This document shows, one piece after another, positions 33,274-42,286 of a stretch of DNA of 64,000 nt. How positions within the stretch are numbered: the first letter of the stretch is position 1; the number at the start of each line of letters is the position of its first letter. The stretch is from the NCBI GenBank assembly GCA_021083345.1, contig JAJGRE010000003.1, positions 248,001-312,000 of the forward strand, given 5' to 3'. The translations under genes and the position numbers were made by a program. The notes below the pieces were generated by a model. It was not told the DNA's origin. It saw nothing but the letters and a program-made list of their open reading frames with translations, and did not search any database. The DNA is from Calditrichales bacterium MX18-03. GTDB taxonomy: Bacteria > Bacillota > Clostridia > Lutisporales > Lutisporaceae.

Positions 33274-34231
33274 TTCTGCCACCTCCCATTGCAGGCTTCG
33301 TGTTCTCCGGCACATCAGGCGCATTGTCTGTCGTCAGTCGGATGAAGTAATCCTCCAGGCTGTCATACTTCAGGCAAATCTCGCTTACCTCCAGACCTGC
33401 AGCCACCATTTTCCGGTTCACCTCCGAAGCGTCGTTCAAACGCTCGTAGATCCTCACGACACCCTTCTCCCATACCCTGTAATCCGCGATGCCCAACCCT
33501 TGCTCCAGCAGCATGGCAGCCTTCCTGTCATCGCTTACCCGCAGCTGCAAGTAATGCCTGTTCCGCTTCTGCAGCTCTTTATAATCGATTTCCTCAAGCA
33601 GCTTCCCCCTGTGGATGATGCCGATAGTATCCGCAAGCTGCTGCACCTCGCTCAGAATATGGCTGGAAATCAAAACCGTCACCTTTTTTTCCCTGCTGAG
33701 GCTTAGGATCAGTTCCCGCATCTCCTTGATACCCATGGGATCCAATCCGTTGGTGGGCTCATCCAGTATCAGCAGCTCCGGCTGGTGCAGCAGCGCTCTG
33801 GCAATTCCCAGGCGCTGCTTCATGCCCAGGGAGAATTTATTGACTTTCTTGTTTGTAGCTTCCTTCAGGCCTACCAGCTCCAGTTTTTTTGTGATACATT
33901 GTTTATCCTGCACGCCCATCATCCTTTTATGGATGTCCAGGTTTTCACAGGCGGTCAGGTTGCCGTAAAAACCGGGATAGTCGATTATAGAGCCGATCCT
34001 CCCATAAAGCTCCCGGTTTCTCCCTGAAAGCGTTTCGCCAAAGAGCTCGATTTCCCCGCTGCCGGGCTTTGCAAGCCCCATCAGCATACTGAGGGTCGTC
34101 GTCTTGCCGGCTCCGTTCTGTCCCAAAAATCCGTATATCTCTCCGGCTTTGATGTTCATGCTCAGGTTGTTTACCGCCGGTATGCCGCTATAGGATTTTG
34201 ACAGTTTAAAGGTCCTTAGAACATAGTTCAT
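33266..34231 (-). CDS. ABC transporter ATPase (BcrA-like)
   Basis: A 321-residue ATPase with Walker A GQNGAGKTTTLS at about residue 38, signature FSLGMKQRLGIARAL at about 134 and Walker B LLILDEPTNGLDP at about 155, followed by the H-loop SSHILSEV. The C-terminal 100 residues form the extension usual in BcrA-type bacitracin and lantibiotic transporters. It pairs with the overlapping permease gene. A terminator hairpin separates it from the sensor kinase gene, so it has its own promoter, likely inside that short gap. Confidence 0.9.
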   Translation of the reverse strand: MNYVLRTFKLSKSYSGIPAVNNLSMNIKAGEIYGFLGQNGAGKTTTLSMLMGLAKPGSGEIELFGETLSGRNRELYGRIGSIIDYPGFYGNLTACENLDIHKRMMGVQDKQCITKKLELVGLKEATNKKVNKFSLGMKQRLGIARALLHQPELLILDEPTNGLDPMGIKEMRELILSLSREKKVTVLISSHILSEVQQLADTIGIIHRGKLLEEIDYKELQKRNRHYLQLRVSDDRKAAMLLEQGLGIADYRVWEKGVVRIYERLNDASEVNRKMVAAGLEVSEICLKYDSLEDYFIRLTTDNAPDVPENTKPAMGGGRIA

Positions 34232-34250
34232 CGTTTCACCCCCAAATTCA

Positions 34251-34291
34251 TATTAAAAAGGATTATGCTTATAATATAAACCATAATCCTT
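34251..34291 (-). terminator. Terminator after the two-component operon
   Basis: AAGGATTATG (34258-34267) pairs perfectly with CATAATCCTT (34282-34291), followed on the minus strand by TTTTTAAT. The AT-rich loop could alternatively hold a -10 element for the ATPase gene. Confidence 0.65.
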
Positions 34292-34322
34292 ACAACGCCA
34301 GGTCATATTTCTTACATTTTTC

Positions 34323-35252
34323 TTAAATATCATTGCCCCTGACCGGCAGGCGGAAGGTTACAGCAGTCCCCTGGCCCCACGTGCTTTCAGCCTTGATATT
34401 TCCTCGCTGCATCTCCACCAGCTTCCTGACAATAGTCAGTCCCAGACCGCTTCCCCTGCTTCCGGTGCTTCTTGATTTCTCTCCGGTATACAGGCGGTCA
34501 AAAATGTACGGCAGCTCCTCTTCCGGTATGCCCCTGCCCTTATCCCACACCTGTACCACTGCCTGCTCCGATTCTTTCCAAAGCCTGACGCCTACGGTCT
34601 TTCCGTCGCTTCCGTACTTCAGGCTGTTGCTTAACAGATTATCCATTATCCGGCTGATGGCTTCCTCGTTTCCCATTACCCAAGCATCCTCCTGTGGCAG
34701 CTGGATATGAGGCTCAATTCCCTGCCGCCTGAAATCGTCAAATTGAAGGATCACGCTCTGCCGCACCAGTTCCGACAGGTTGACCGCCGCAAGCTCCAGT
34801 GTGACATCCTCCGATTCCAGTTTTGCAAGCTGGAAAAAGCTCTCAATGAGATGGTATAAAGCCGTTCCCTTAGCCTGTATGATGTCCAGATATTTTTCCC
34901 TTTCTTCCCCGCTCAGTACATCACAGGTTTTCAGCACCTCCACATAGCCCAGCAGGGAGGTCATGGGCGTCCTCAGGTCATGGGACATATTGGCTATCAT
35001 CCTCTTCCTGTCTGCTTCGTAAACGCTGTTCTTGCGCATAACCTCTTGAAGCAGGTCGGCAAGCCTGTTAATTCTGCCGCAAAGTGCATTGACCGGGAGA
35101 AAATGGCTTTGGAGCCGGATCCTCATATTATAGTTGCCCTGCAGCTGCTGGTCCATTGCCGCCACCATCCGGTTCAGCTTTCGGATCAGTCCAAGCAGCA
35201 GCAAGCCCAACGCTGCAGCCAAGGCTGCCAATAACCCTGCTACAGCCGTCAT
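34323..35252 (-). CDS. Sensor histidine kinase
   Basis: A 309-residue kinase with only one hydrophobic segment (about 3-22) and no extracellular domain. The phosphorylation site is ANMSHDLRTPMTSLLGY at about residue 87, with N box DNLLSNSLKYGSDG, G1 WDKGRGIPEEEL and G2 GSGLGLTIVRKL. Kinases of this sort near BcrAB-type transporters often sense antibiotics through the transporter or from within the membrane. The start overlaps the response regulator stop (ATGA). Confidence 0.9.
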   Translation of the reverse strand: MTAVAGLLAALAAALGLLLLGLIRKLNRMVAAMDQQLQGNYNMRIRLQSHFLPVNALCGRINRLADLLQEVMRKNSVYEADRKRMIANMSHDLRTPMTSLLGYVEVLKTCDVLSGEEREKYLDIIQAKGTALYHLIESFFQLAKLESEDVTLELAAVNLSELVRQSVILQFDDFRRQGIEPHIQLPQEDAWVMGNEEAISRIMDNLLSNSLKYGSDGKTVGVRLWKESEQAVVQVWDKGRGIPEEELPYIFDRLYTGEKSRSTGSRGSGLGLTIVRKLVEMQRGNIKAESTWGQGTAVTFRLPVRGNDI

Positions 35253-35947
35253 ATCGCATCCCCCAATTTATAGCCGATTCCCCATACCGTTTGAATATAT
35301 ACGGGGTGCTCGCCACAATCTTCAATTTTGCTTCGAAGCCGCCGGATATGTACCATAACTGTATTGTCGTCTCCCAGGTAATCATTCTCCCATACCTGGT
35401 AAAAAAGCTGTGCCTTTGTAAAAACCCGGCCCGGGTTCATCATGAAGAGCTTCAGCAGCTCAAACTCTTTAGGGGTCAACAAGACAGCCTCTCCTCTTTT
35501 GGTTACGGTATAATTATCAGGATCCAGAGTCAGTTCGCCATGACACATGTTCCTATGCTGCTGCCTGTCCCCATCGTAATACATGCTTCTCCGAAGGTGG
35601 GCTTTGATTCGAGCTGCCAGCTCCGCCACCGAGAACGGCTTGGTCATATAATCATCCGCGCCGATGCCCAACCCGATAATCCTGTCCGTTTCCTCCGATT
35701 TGGCCGACAGCATGATGACATGGACGGTGCTCTGTTCCCTGATCTTGCGCAGAACCTCCATCCCATCCAGCCGTGGCATCATCACATCCAGTATCACCAG
35801 CTTGATGGCTGCGGGATCAAAACGCTCCAGCGCCTGCTTCCCGTCAAAGGCTTGCACCGCTTTGCCGCCTTCCCTGGAAACTGCCTCCGCCACCAGGTTG
35901 TTGATTTCCACATCATCTTCAACAATCAGAATCTGAATCCCTTGCAT
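35249..35947 (-). CDS. OmpR-family response regulator
   Basis: A 232-residue regulator with a receiver domain (aspartate in LVILDVMMPRLDGM, lysine in YMTKPFSVAEL) and a winged-helix output domain (LLTPKEFELLKLFMMNPGRV, VMVHIRRLRSKIED, IQTVWGIGYKL). It starts nine bases after the UMF1-type MFS gene and overlaps the kinase gene, so the three are one operon. The ATG with AGGTGAT upstream is preferred to a GTG three codons earlier. The likely target is the BcrAB-type transporter. Confidence 0.92.
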   Translation of the reverse strand: MQGIQILIVEDDVEINNLVAEAVSREGGKAVQAFDGKQALERFDPAAIKLVILDVMMPRLDGMEVLRKIREQSTVHVIMLSAKSEETDRIIGLGIGADDYMTKPFSVAELAARIKAHLRRSMYYDGDRQQHRNMCHGELTLDPDNYTVTKRGEAVLLTPKEFELLKLFMMNPGRVFTKAQLFYQVWENDYLGDDNTVMVHIRRLRSKIEDCGEHPVYIQTVWGIGYKLGDAI

Positions 35948-35956
35948 CCATATCAC

Positions 35957-37219
35957 CTACGCTTCCCTTGTGGCCTTCTTTTTTTCCTTCAGCGTCAGTA
36001 AAAGAAAAGCCGTTCCCCCAACCAGGAAAAGCAACATGACGCTTAGGACGCCATATCTGGACTGCCCTGTCAGCTGAGAGAAAATAGCGAACAAAGCCGG
36101 TCCCATAATGGCTGCAAACTTTCCGAATATCTCATAAAAACCGAAGAATTCATTGGCATTTTCCTTGGGCACCAGCTTGCCGAAATATGATCGGGACAGA
36201 GCCTGGATGCCGCCCTGGGAAGTGGCAACCAGCATCGCCAGCAGCCAGAATTCCAATGCTGTAGTCATGCGGTATCCGATGAAACAAATCAGAATGTAGA
36301 CTGCAATGCCGGTTAATATCATCTTGTTGCTGCCGAATCGTTTCGCCAGTCTGCCGTAGAGAATGGCGCAGGGGAACGCAACGATTTGGGTCACAAGCAA
36401 AGCCAGGATCAGCGAATTGCTGCTGATACCGACACTGTCGCCATATACCGTCGCCATATGGATGATGGTATTGACACCGTCAATATAGAAGAAATACGCC
36501 AGTAGAAACAGGAAAATGTGCTTGTATTGGCGGATATGAACAAAGGTATGATAAAGCCTTCGAAAGCTGTCGGCAATATAGTGGGGAACCGGTTCCACAT
36601 AATGGACCTGCCTGACGTTCTTCAGCATGGGTACCGTGAAGCAAGCCCACCAAACGGCTGTCATGAGGAAAGAAAGCCTTGTAGCCAGTACCGCGGATAC
36701 TCCGATGTATTTGCCGAACATGATCAATGCGATTGCGGCTATAAAAGGAATCGTACTGCCGCCTATATAGCCCAAAGCATAGCCGTAGGTAGAAACATAG
36801 TCCATTCTCTCTTCACCGGTGATATCCACCAGGAACGCATCGTAGAATAGGTTGGCGCCTGAAAATCCGATAATGGTGATCATATAGACGATGAGCATGG
36901 GCAGCCACTGCTGGGTAAAAAAGAGGGCTGCCGTGGACAGGACGCCCACCAGGAAAAAGAAACGGAAAAGCTGCATTTTCTTGTTCTTATAGTCGCCGAT
37001 GGTGCCTAAAATCGGTGCCAATATGGCAACCACCAGTGTCGCTGCGGATGTGGCATATCCCCAGTAAGAATCGGCCATATGGGTGTTCAGCCCGGCACCT
37101 TTAGCAACTGTCTTGAAAAAAATCGGAAGGATGGAAGCGCTGACAATAGCTGAATAGGCCGAATTAGCCCAGTCATAAAAGATCCAGCTGCGTTCCTCCC
37201 GTGAAAAACCCTTCAGCAT
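35957..37219 (-). CDS. MFS transporter, UMF1 family
   Basis: A 420-residue protein with about 12 membrane segments. The N-terminal motif WIFYDWANSAYSAIV at about residue 12 is diagnostic of the UMF1 (Atg22-like) group, which includes uncharacterised bacterial permeases. Other stretches are GFSGANLFYDAFLVDI and SQGGIQALSRSYFGKLVP. GGGAGGAAATAAGC precedes the ATG. It heads the operon with the response regulator and kinase, an unusual partnership for this family. Confidence 0.87.
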   Translation of the reverse strand: MLKGFSREERSWIFYDWANSAYSAIVSASILPIFFKTVAKGAGLNTHMADSYWGYATSAATLVVAILAPILGTIGDYKNKKMQLFRFFFLVGVLSTAALFFTQQWLPMLIVYMITIIGFSGANLFYDAFLVDITGEERMDYVSTYGYALGYIGGSTIPFIAAIALIMFGKYIGVSAVLATRLSFLMTAVWWACFTVPMLKNVRQVHYVEPVPHYIADSFRRLYHTFVHIRQYKHIFLFLLAYFFYIDGVNTIIHMATVYGDSVGISSNSLILALLVTQIVAFPCAILYGRLAKRFGSNKMILTGIAVYILICFIGYRMTTALEFWLLAMLVATSQGGIQALSRSYFGKLVPKENANEFFGFYEIFGKFAAIMGPALFAIFSQLTGQSRYGVLSVMLLFLVGGTAFLLLTLKEKKKATREA

Positions 37220-37386
37220 GCTTATTTCCTCCCTTTTTAGAATACCCAAGCTGTGGGATCACTACTATTTTATACCAATCAAACAAACGCTACAAACAAT
37301 ATTTGTAAATCCAGTGAAAATTTTATGGAAAATGAGGGGGATTAGTTTATAATAATAATATGAAAACGATATGGGGAGGAAGCTAT

Positions 37387-38373
37387 ATGCCCGCACTGCT
37401 GACACACTATTTATGCGGTTTTGAAGTAATCCGCCAAATAGAGGGTCATGATTTCGCTAATCTTTTGACCGCCGACAGGCAAGTCTTCAATTTGGGTGCA
37501 CAGGGTCCTGATTTCTTGTTTTATCATCGTGCATGGCCCTGGACGAAAGGCTGCGGTCTTAATAAGGCAGGCGAACGGCTGCATGAGGAGAGTACGGGAA
37601 AATTCTTCAGGACTGCGTTTTCTTATGCTTCCGAATTGCCAGCTAAGGAGGCAAAGCAGCTTTTTGCATACCTGAGCGGCTATTTGTGTCACTATTCACT
37701 GGATCTTCACGCCCATCCCTATATTTTCTACCGTTCGGGTTTTGTCAGGACGGGAGAACATGAAACGCAGGCCTTCTCCGCTTACCACCGTCGTTTGGAG
37801 ACGGCCATCGACGTATTGATGCTTGACAGGATTCTGGGACTAAAGCCTAAGGGACTGAGGCATGCAAAGCTTATAGCTGTCAATCGCGCAGAAGCACAAG
37901 TCATTGGCAGGCTATACAGTCGGATATTCGCCGAGGTCTATGGCCTGAATATTCATGCATTGCAGGCAGCAGAAGCCGTCATGGATATGACCGGAATCGT
38001 CAGCTTCTTGCAGGATGATACCGGTATGAAGAAAAAGCTGATAGGCTGGATTGAAGGTAAACAAAACGTATCTCCGCTGATATCAAGTCTCATTCACCCG
38101 CAAAGCGTGGAAACAGGTCCGGATTATCTGAACCTGTCCCACAGCTGCTGGTATATGCCGTGGGATGACCGATGCGGCTGTACGGCTTCCTTTCCAGACT
38201 TGTTTGAAGCTGCAGTCAATAAGGCAGTTGACATGTGTCTTGCACTGCACCGATATATGATGGGTGAAGATAGCTTGGAAGAAATGTGCAGTACTGTCGG
38301 TAACCTGTCTTTTTCATCCGGTCTCGACTGTGATGCCGCAGCAGTTTTCTCCCATTATCATTGCATTTTTTAG
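37387..38373 (+). CDS. Zinc-dependent phospholipase C-like protein
   Basis: A 328-residue protein resembling the zinc-dependent phospholipase C/S1-P1 nuclease-like family found in Clostridia. It starts MPALLTHYLCG after GGGAGGAAGC, and shows GAQGPDFLFYH, YLSGYLCHYSLDLHAHPYIF and the later EDSLEEM region; histidines and aspartates in these motifs are likely zinc ligands. There is no signal peptide, so it is probably cytosolic. The physiological substrate is unknown. It faces an unknown gene tail to tail across a palindrome. Confidence 0.75.
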   Translation: MPALLTHYLCGFEVIRQIEGHDFANLLTADRQVFNLGAQGPDFLFYHRAWPWTKGCGLNKAGERLHEESTGKFFRTAFSYASELPAKEAKQLFAYLSGYLCHYSLDLHAHPYIFYRSGFVRTGEHETQAFSAYHRRLETAIDVLMLDRILGLKPKGLRHAKLIAVNRAEAQVIGRLYSRIFAEVYGLNIHALQAAEAVMDMTGIVSFLQDDTGMKKKLIGWIEGKQNVSPLISSLIHPQSVETGPDYLNLSHSCWYMPWDDRCGCTASFPDLFEAAVNKAVDMCLALHRYMMGEDSLEEMCSTVGNLSFSSGLDCDAAAVFSHYHCIF

Positions 38374-38396
38374 GTGCCAGGCATGCCCGGCACCTA
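38371..38396. repeat. GTGCCAGGCA-type palindrome between convergent genes
   Basis: TAGGTGCC, A, GGCATGCC, C, GGCACCTA forms a near-perfect 26-base palindrome. It shares the GTGCCAGGCA core with the 63-base palindrome. It may act as a weak bidirectional terminator or be a REP-like element. Confidence 0.7.
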
Positions 38397-38759
38397 ATAG
38401 TTCACCGATATCTTATCATCATCGGAATCCAGGTCAATAACAAAGTCAAACATGGTATAGAATACGATTCCCCTGCAGGTCACCTTGCCCTTTACCTTTT
38501 CCCTGTGTTTTGCCTTTAGTTTTCCCAGCATTTCCTCCGAACTGCCGCCTACCTTGACATGGACTGTATAATTGAAGCTGATGGTGATGATGCCGTTCTC
38601 ATCTGTCTCGCTGACAATAGGGTGCCCATCGGTGAAGGCCTTTGTAGCCCCCCAGTTCAATATACCCCGCAGCTGGCTGTCTTTACTGAGCATTTCCTGT
38701 ATAAAAGCTTTTTTTTCGATTTTCAGATAGCCGCCTACAATATAGAATTCCAGCTCCAT
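38394..38759 (-). CDS. Hypothetical protein of the MoxR/VWA module
   Basis: I do not recognise this 121-residue protein. It is soluble, acidic and has an alternating hydrophobic pattern suggesting beta strands, for example ENGIITISFNYTVHVKV and CRGIVFYTMFDFVIDLD. It is ten bases downstream of the metallopeptidase/VWA gene and thus a likely operon partner. No motif suggests catalysis. Confidence 0.6.
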   Translation of the reverse strand: MELEFYIVGGYLKIEKKAFIQEMLSKDSQLRGILNWGATKAFTDGHPIVSETDENGIITISFNYTVHVKVGGSSEEMLGKLKAKHREKVKGKVTCRGIVFYTMFDFVIDLDSDDDKISVNY

Positions 38760-38769
38760 CTATTCCCTC

Positions 38770-39900
38770 CTATGCACCCAGTGTTACCACATGCCCGTAT
38801 TCAGCCGGCTTTGCCGCTCCCTTTGTCAATACCCAGACTACCTGCTGGTTGACTTGCTCCGGTGCTTTTCCCTCACCGTCGGTAAAAACCATGAGCAGAT
38901 GGATCCTCAGCTTATCAGCCAATTCAAAAACCGGTCGGTAATCCGTTCCGCCGCTTTTGAAACGTCTTCCGTCTCTTGCGTATTTTTCAAGCTTTACCGG
39001 CGGTGTACAGGCTGTATCAAATTGTGTTACATGAATCGTTGCACCTGTAATCCTCTGTATCGATAAAAGCTCACCCTGAAAGGCTGTCAGCTGCTGCTCG
39101 GATATGGAGCCGCTGGCATCTATGGCCAGCAGTGCCTGGATCCCTGTACTGCGTTTGCTGCCCGGCAGGTTTTCAAACCGCTTCGACTCCCGCTTGCAGC
39201 TCTTGCGGACCACCGTCCGCCCTTTGCCGGATAAGAAACGCCGCAGTACATTTCTCCAGTTCACTGTATCCGACTTGTAAAGCGCAGCGATGCTGCCCTC
39301 GATATCACATGGAATATCCCCCTCGAACTTTGCTTGCTCCAGCAGCTCCGAGAGCATGCTCTTTGCCGCGTTCCGGTTTATCTCCGAGGCTTCTTCCTCC
39401 ATGTACAGATTGGCATGCAGCTCCATCCCGCTTTTCAAGCGGATCGTCACATCTCCCGACATTTCAAGGAAACTGAACTGTCCTTCAATCCCCGCCAGAA
39501 TATCATAGTATTCCTCTGCACTTTTTTTGTTGGGCAGCTTGACTCTGATCTCCCTGGATAGCGTATCTGCTGTGACATAGTCTTCCGGAAGCATGTTCTG
39601 AGGTATGTTCTCATTTACTGCCATGTCGCAAGCCACCGCCCAAAGCATGTGCTCCCGGTTCCCTTTGCGGAAGGGATGCAGCAGGATCAGATGCAGCAGC
39701 TCATGGATGATAACGCCGATAGGCTGCTCACCTTTCAATGCCTCATACCAATCTTTATTATACAGCAGCCGCAAGGTCGGGCCGGTGATCATTCGGGTGG
39801 TCTGAACAGCTTTACTGTCAGCAGGTGCGATGGAAGCTGCCATATACCCATAAAAAGGCTGCTTCAATAGAAGGTGTACCAAAGCATCACGTATCTGCAT
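38770..39900 (-). CDS. Metallopeptidase-VWA protein (DUF2201/COG3864)
   Basis: A 376-residue protein with an N-terminal peptidase-like domain carrying HELLHLILLHPFR at about residues 66-78 (HExxHxxxxH zinc site) and a C-terminal von Willebrand A-like domain with the MIDAS start AIDASGSIS at about residue 260 and SGGTDYRPVF and FTDGEG further on. These proteins are encoded beside MoxR ATPases and are thought to act in assembly or remodelling of metalloenzymes or complexes. The MoxR gene lies 18 bases upstream, in the same transcript. Confidence 0.88.
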   Translation of the reverse strand: MQIRDALVHLLLKQPFYGYMAASIAPADSKAVQTTRMITGPTLRLLYNKDWYEALKGEQPIGVIIHELLHLILLHPFRKGNREHMLWAVACDMAVNENIPQNMLPEDYVTADTLSREIRVKLPNKKSAEEYYDILAGIEGQFSFLEMSGDVTIRLKSGMELHANLYMEEEASEINRNAAKSMLSELLEQAKFEGDIPCDIEGSIAALYKSDTVNWRNVLRRFLSGKGRTVVRKSCKRESKRFENLPGSKRSTGIQALLAIDASGSISEQQLTAFQGELLSIQRITGATIHVTQFDTACTPPVKLEKYARDGRRFKSGGTDYRPVFELADKLRIHLLMVFTDGEGKAPEQVNQQVVWVLTKGAAKPAEYGHVVTLGA

Positions 39901-39918
39901 TATATCGCCCCTTTTCTG

Positions 39919-40995
39919 CTACGCAATCATCATACTGATTATTTTATCGGAAACCTTCTCAAAGGTGCTCATATGGGTTATGACGGCTTCAAAATCCTCC
40001 TGCCGCCTTGACAGGAGCAGCTTAAAGAACAAAATTCCCAGCTCTTCCGGCAGGCATTCCACAAAAGCGTTCAGATTGGCCAGCTGTTCTGCCTCAGTTT
40101 TGAATGAGATAACAGCTTTCTTGATTACAAGGCTGATAATATCCAATCTGTTTCTCTCCAATATATCCAATATATCCACTCTGACCGCCTCAAAATCCTC
40201 CAACAGCTTATCCGTCGAAGGGATCATGAAGTCCCTGTCCCGCAGAAAGCCGAATAGGGCGGAAGCCGTTTCTGGACCTACGATACCCGAAATAAGCTGT
40301 TTCATCAGCTTGTCGTTCAGGCTGCAGTTGTTCATGATTTCCTGAACCTTGGTCCAACCTCTAGGCGTAGGTGATTTCGTCAATGCAGTGGCATCAGCAG
40401 CTTTCTTGGTAATCAGCAGCATATCCGGGCAGGCCTGCAGGAACGCCAGCACATTGTCATTGGCATTGTTCCGGACCGAATACTCGGTATAGTCATCCAG
40501 GTCAGCCGTTATCTCTATTGAAACAAATCGGTCCAGCATGGCATCATCCAGCGCATTGACGGTATAGTTCATGGTATCGGGATTCATGGTAACTCCGATT
40601 TTCCAGCCTGGTGCCAAGCTGTGGTTGTTGATCCTTCTTTCCAGCAGCAGGGGGTATAGAACCGACGTGGTATCACTGGGCACCCTGTTGATCTCCTCCA
40701 GTACCAGCAGGCCTTTTTCAGGAAAGAAACCTTCTCTTACAGCCTGAACGGTAGGTAAAAACTGTGGCGCCAGATACCGAGTGATTCCCTTTTCCCTGTC
40801 CTTATCAGGCAGACCCATAAAGTCAGGGCCCTCCAGAGCTGCAGCATATAGCCCCATATAGCCTATTCCAAGCTCCTGGGCGCATTGCTGGTAGGCAGAA
40901 GTTTTGCCTACACCTCTTTCGCTAATCAGGGCAGATACGCTTTCCGTATTCAAATACAGCTCTTTTATGCACTGTTTGGCTTCACTGATTCTCAT
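39919..40995 (-). CDS. MoxR-type AAA+ ATPase
   Basis: A 358-residue AAA+ ATPase with Walker A SERGVGKTSAYQQ at about residue 24, Walker B KGLLVLEEINRVP at about 95 and sensor 1 GVTMNPDTMNY. DALDDAMLDRF supplies the arginine finger region. MoxR proteins act as chaperones with VWA partners, and the downstream metallopeptidase-VWA gene fits exactly. The ATG at 40995 follows GGAGAGTGGG and is preferred to one five codons upstream. Confidence 0.88.
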   Translation of the reverse strand: MRISEAKQCIKELYLNTESVSALISERGVGKTSAYQQCAQELGIGYMGLYAAALEGPDFMGLPDKDREKGITRYLAPQFLPTVQAVREGFFPEKGLLVLEEINRVPSDTTSVLYPLLLERRINNHSLAPGWKIGVTMNPDTMNYTVNALDDAMLDRFVSIEITADLDDYTEYSVRNNANDNVLAFLQACPDMLLITKKAADATALTKSPTPRGWTKVQEIMNNCSLNDKLMKQLISGIVGPETASALFGFLRDRDFMIPSTDKLLEDFEAVRVDILDILERNRLDIISLVIKKAVISFKTEAEQLANLNAFVECLPEELGILFFKLLLSRRQEDFEAVITHMSTFEKVSDKIISMMIA

Positions 40996-41130
40996 TATCC
41001 CACTCTCCATCTATTAAGCGTTATATTTTTAACAATATTCTGTTTCCATTATAGAAAACCATTTGTTAAAAGTAAACACTTTTGATGAAAATTTTTCTAT
41101 ATCTCCTTTAATTTAACATGCCTGTAATAA

Positions 41131-41479
41131 TTAGGACTTCTCATTCATTCCTCTGCAGTTGGGACATATTTTCCTGCAAGTGTTGCAAGACAAGTACCAG
41201 CCACCGCCTTCCGTACTGGTGACAGATCTGTTCCTGCAAAGCTTCTGGTCAATGGTTACCCCGTTTAGAGCCTTTTGCGGACATGCCTCAAGGCATAGCC
41301 TGCAGCGTACCCCAAGCAAACCGGGACGCCATAACAATCACCGATTTGCATGCAGTGTAAATGTCATTGGGATGAAAGCCTTGGGGCGCACGGCTGAAAC
41401 GTTCAACGGACGCAATACCGCAAAGTTCTGCACCCAGACGTCCTGACATAGCTTTAACCGCATCAGAATTCAAATTCAT
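41131..41479 (-). pseudogene. Broken 4Fe-4S (QueG-like) protein gene
   Basis: Two pieces in different frames survive. The 5' piece (from 41479) reads MNLNSDAVKAMSGRLGAE and IASVERFSRAPQGFHPNDI, the N-terminus of epoxyqueuosine-reductase-like iron-sulfur proteins. The 3' piece (to 41131) reads CRLCLEACPQKALNG and CNTCRKICPNCRG, the C-terminal cluster region. The connecting part of roughly 130 residues is missing and the frame shifts where the pieces meet near 41288-41337. The promoter and operator-like dyad upstream are still intact. Confidence 0.8.
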
Positions 41480-41533
41480 GTTTTAAACCCTCCTGTAACT
41501 TTCTTATTAATTTTTACCGGTTACATCTATGAC

Positions 41534-41587
41534 TATACTTTAACACACCCTATTGTAACTGTCAATTTAATTTATTACAGTTACAAT
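41534..41587 (-). promoter_or_regulatory. Operator dyad and promoter of the broken 4Fe-4S gene
   Basis: ATTGTAACTGT (41552-41562) and ACAGTTACAAT (41577-41587) are perfect 11-bp arms. On the minus strand the dyad contains TTGACA, followed by 17 bases and TAAAGT, so a repressor bound here would block the promoter. Confidence 0.65.
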
Positions 41588-41670
41588 ATCTATCCAACCT
41601 GCCCTATTTTGTTGCTTTCACCTATGGGAACGGGTTATACTATAATTGCAGTACAAAGGAGGTGTCCGAT

Positions 41671-42216
41671 TTGGATTTGATGTGCTTCGAAATTATCAAC
41701 AGCAGCTGGCATATAACCCATGAGCCTTTTTTCGATCCCTTGCAGGATAAAAGGTGGGTTGCAGACTTTCTGAAAAAGTGGGGACTTGAAAATCATGGCC
41801 CTGTGGAAAGCAGCCATTTGGACCGGCTGGCTGCCCTCCGGAGCTTCCTCACAGCCGCTGCGCAGGAGCTCCTTTCCGGAGCTGTGCTCTCCGAAAAGCA
41901 CATAAGCGAAATGAACCGGTATCTGGCATTAGACCCTTATTACCATGTCCTGCAATTTGAAGCAGACCGGTATGCGTTGCATAAGGAGCCGACAACAACC
42001 GGATGGCATGTGGTTGAAGGAAGGATTGTGCATTCTTTTGCACAATTGATAGACCGTTTTGATCTGAAACGGATCAAGCTATGTGAGAACCCTGAATGTA
42101 GATGGATTTTTTATGATGCCAGCAAGAACGCCAGCCGGTGCTGGTGCGGCAACACTTGTGCCAGTCTGATCAAGGTCAGGCGCTTCCGCAGCCGCCAGAA
42201 GGAAAACCGTGTGTAG
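41671..42216 (+). CDS. CGNR zinc-finger (ABATE domain) protein
   Basis: A 181-residue protein. The N-terminal ABATE domain includes WVADFLKKWGL and a helical stretch; the C-terminal zinc finger reads IKLCENPECRWIFYDASKN and then CWCGNTCASLIKVRRFRSR. The family motif is CGNR followed by KVRRFR; here CGNTCASLIKVRRFR shows an altered fourth position. CGNR proteins are thought to be stress-related transcription factors. The start is TTG eight bases after AAAGGAGG. Confidence 0.85.
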   Translation: MDLMCFEIINSSWHITHEPFFDPLQDKRWVADFLKKWGLENHGPVESSHLDRLAALRSFLTAAAQELLSGAVLSEKHISEMNRYLALDPYYHVLQFEADRYALHKEPTTTGWHVVEGRIVHSFAQLIDRFDLKRIKLCENPECRWIFYDASKNASRCWCGNTCASLIKVRRFRSRQKENRV

Positions 42217-42243
42217 CTTTACTACTATAATATAAAATCTGAC

Positions 42244-42286
42244 AGGGGTGGGCTAAGACACCAGGCAAGAGCCCGTCCCTTTTTTC
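42244..42286 (+). terminator. Terminator after the CGNR gene
   Basis: AGGGGTGGGCT pairs with AGCCCGTCCCT through G-T wobbles, followed by six T residues. It overlaps the 3' end of the convergent GGDEF gene. Confidence 0.7.

Noticed and set aside
35156-36001. Plus-strand frame of 281 codons
   Set aside because: It lies antisense to the response regulator and kinase genes, with low-complexity composition and no motif.
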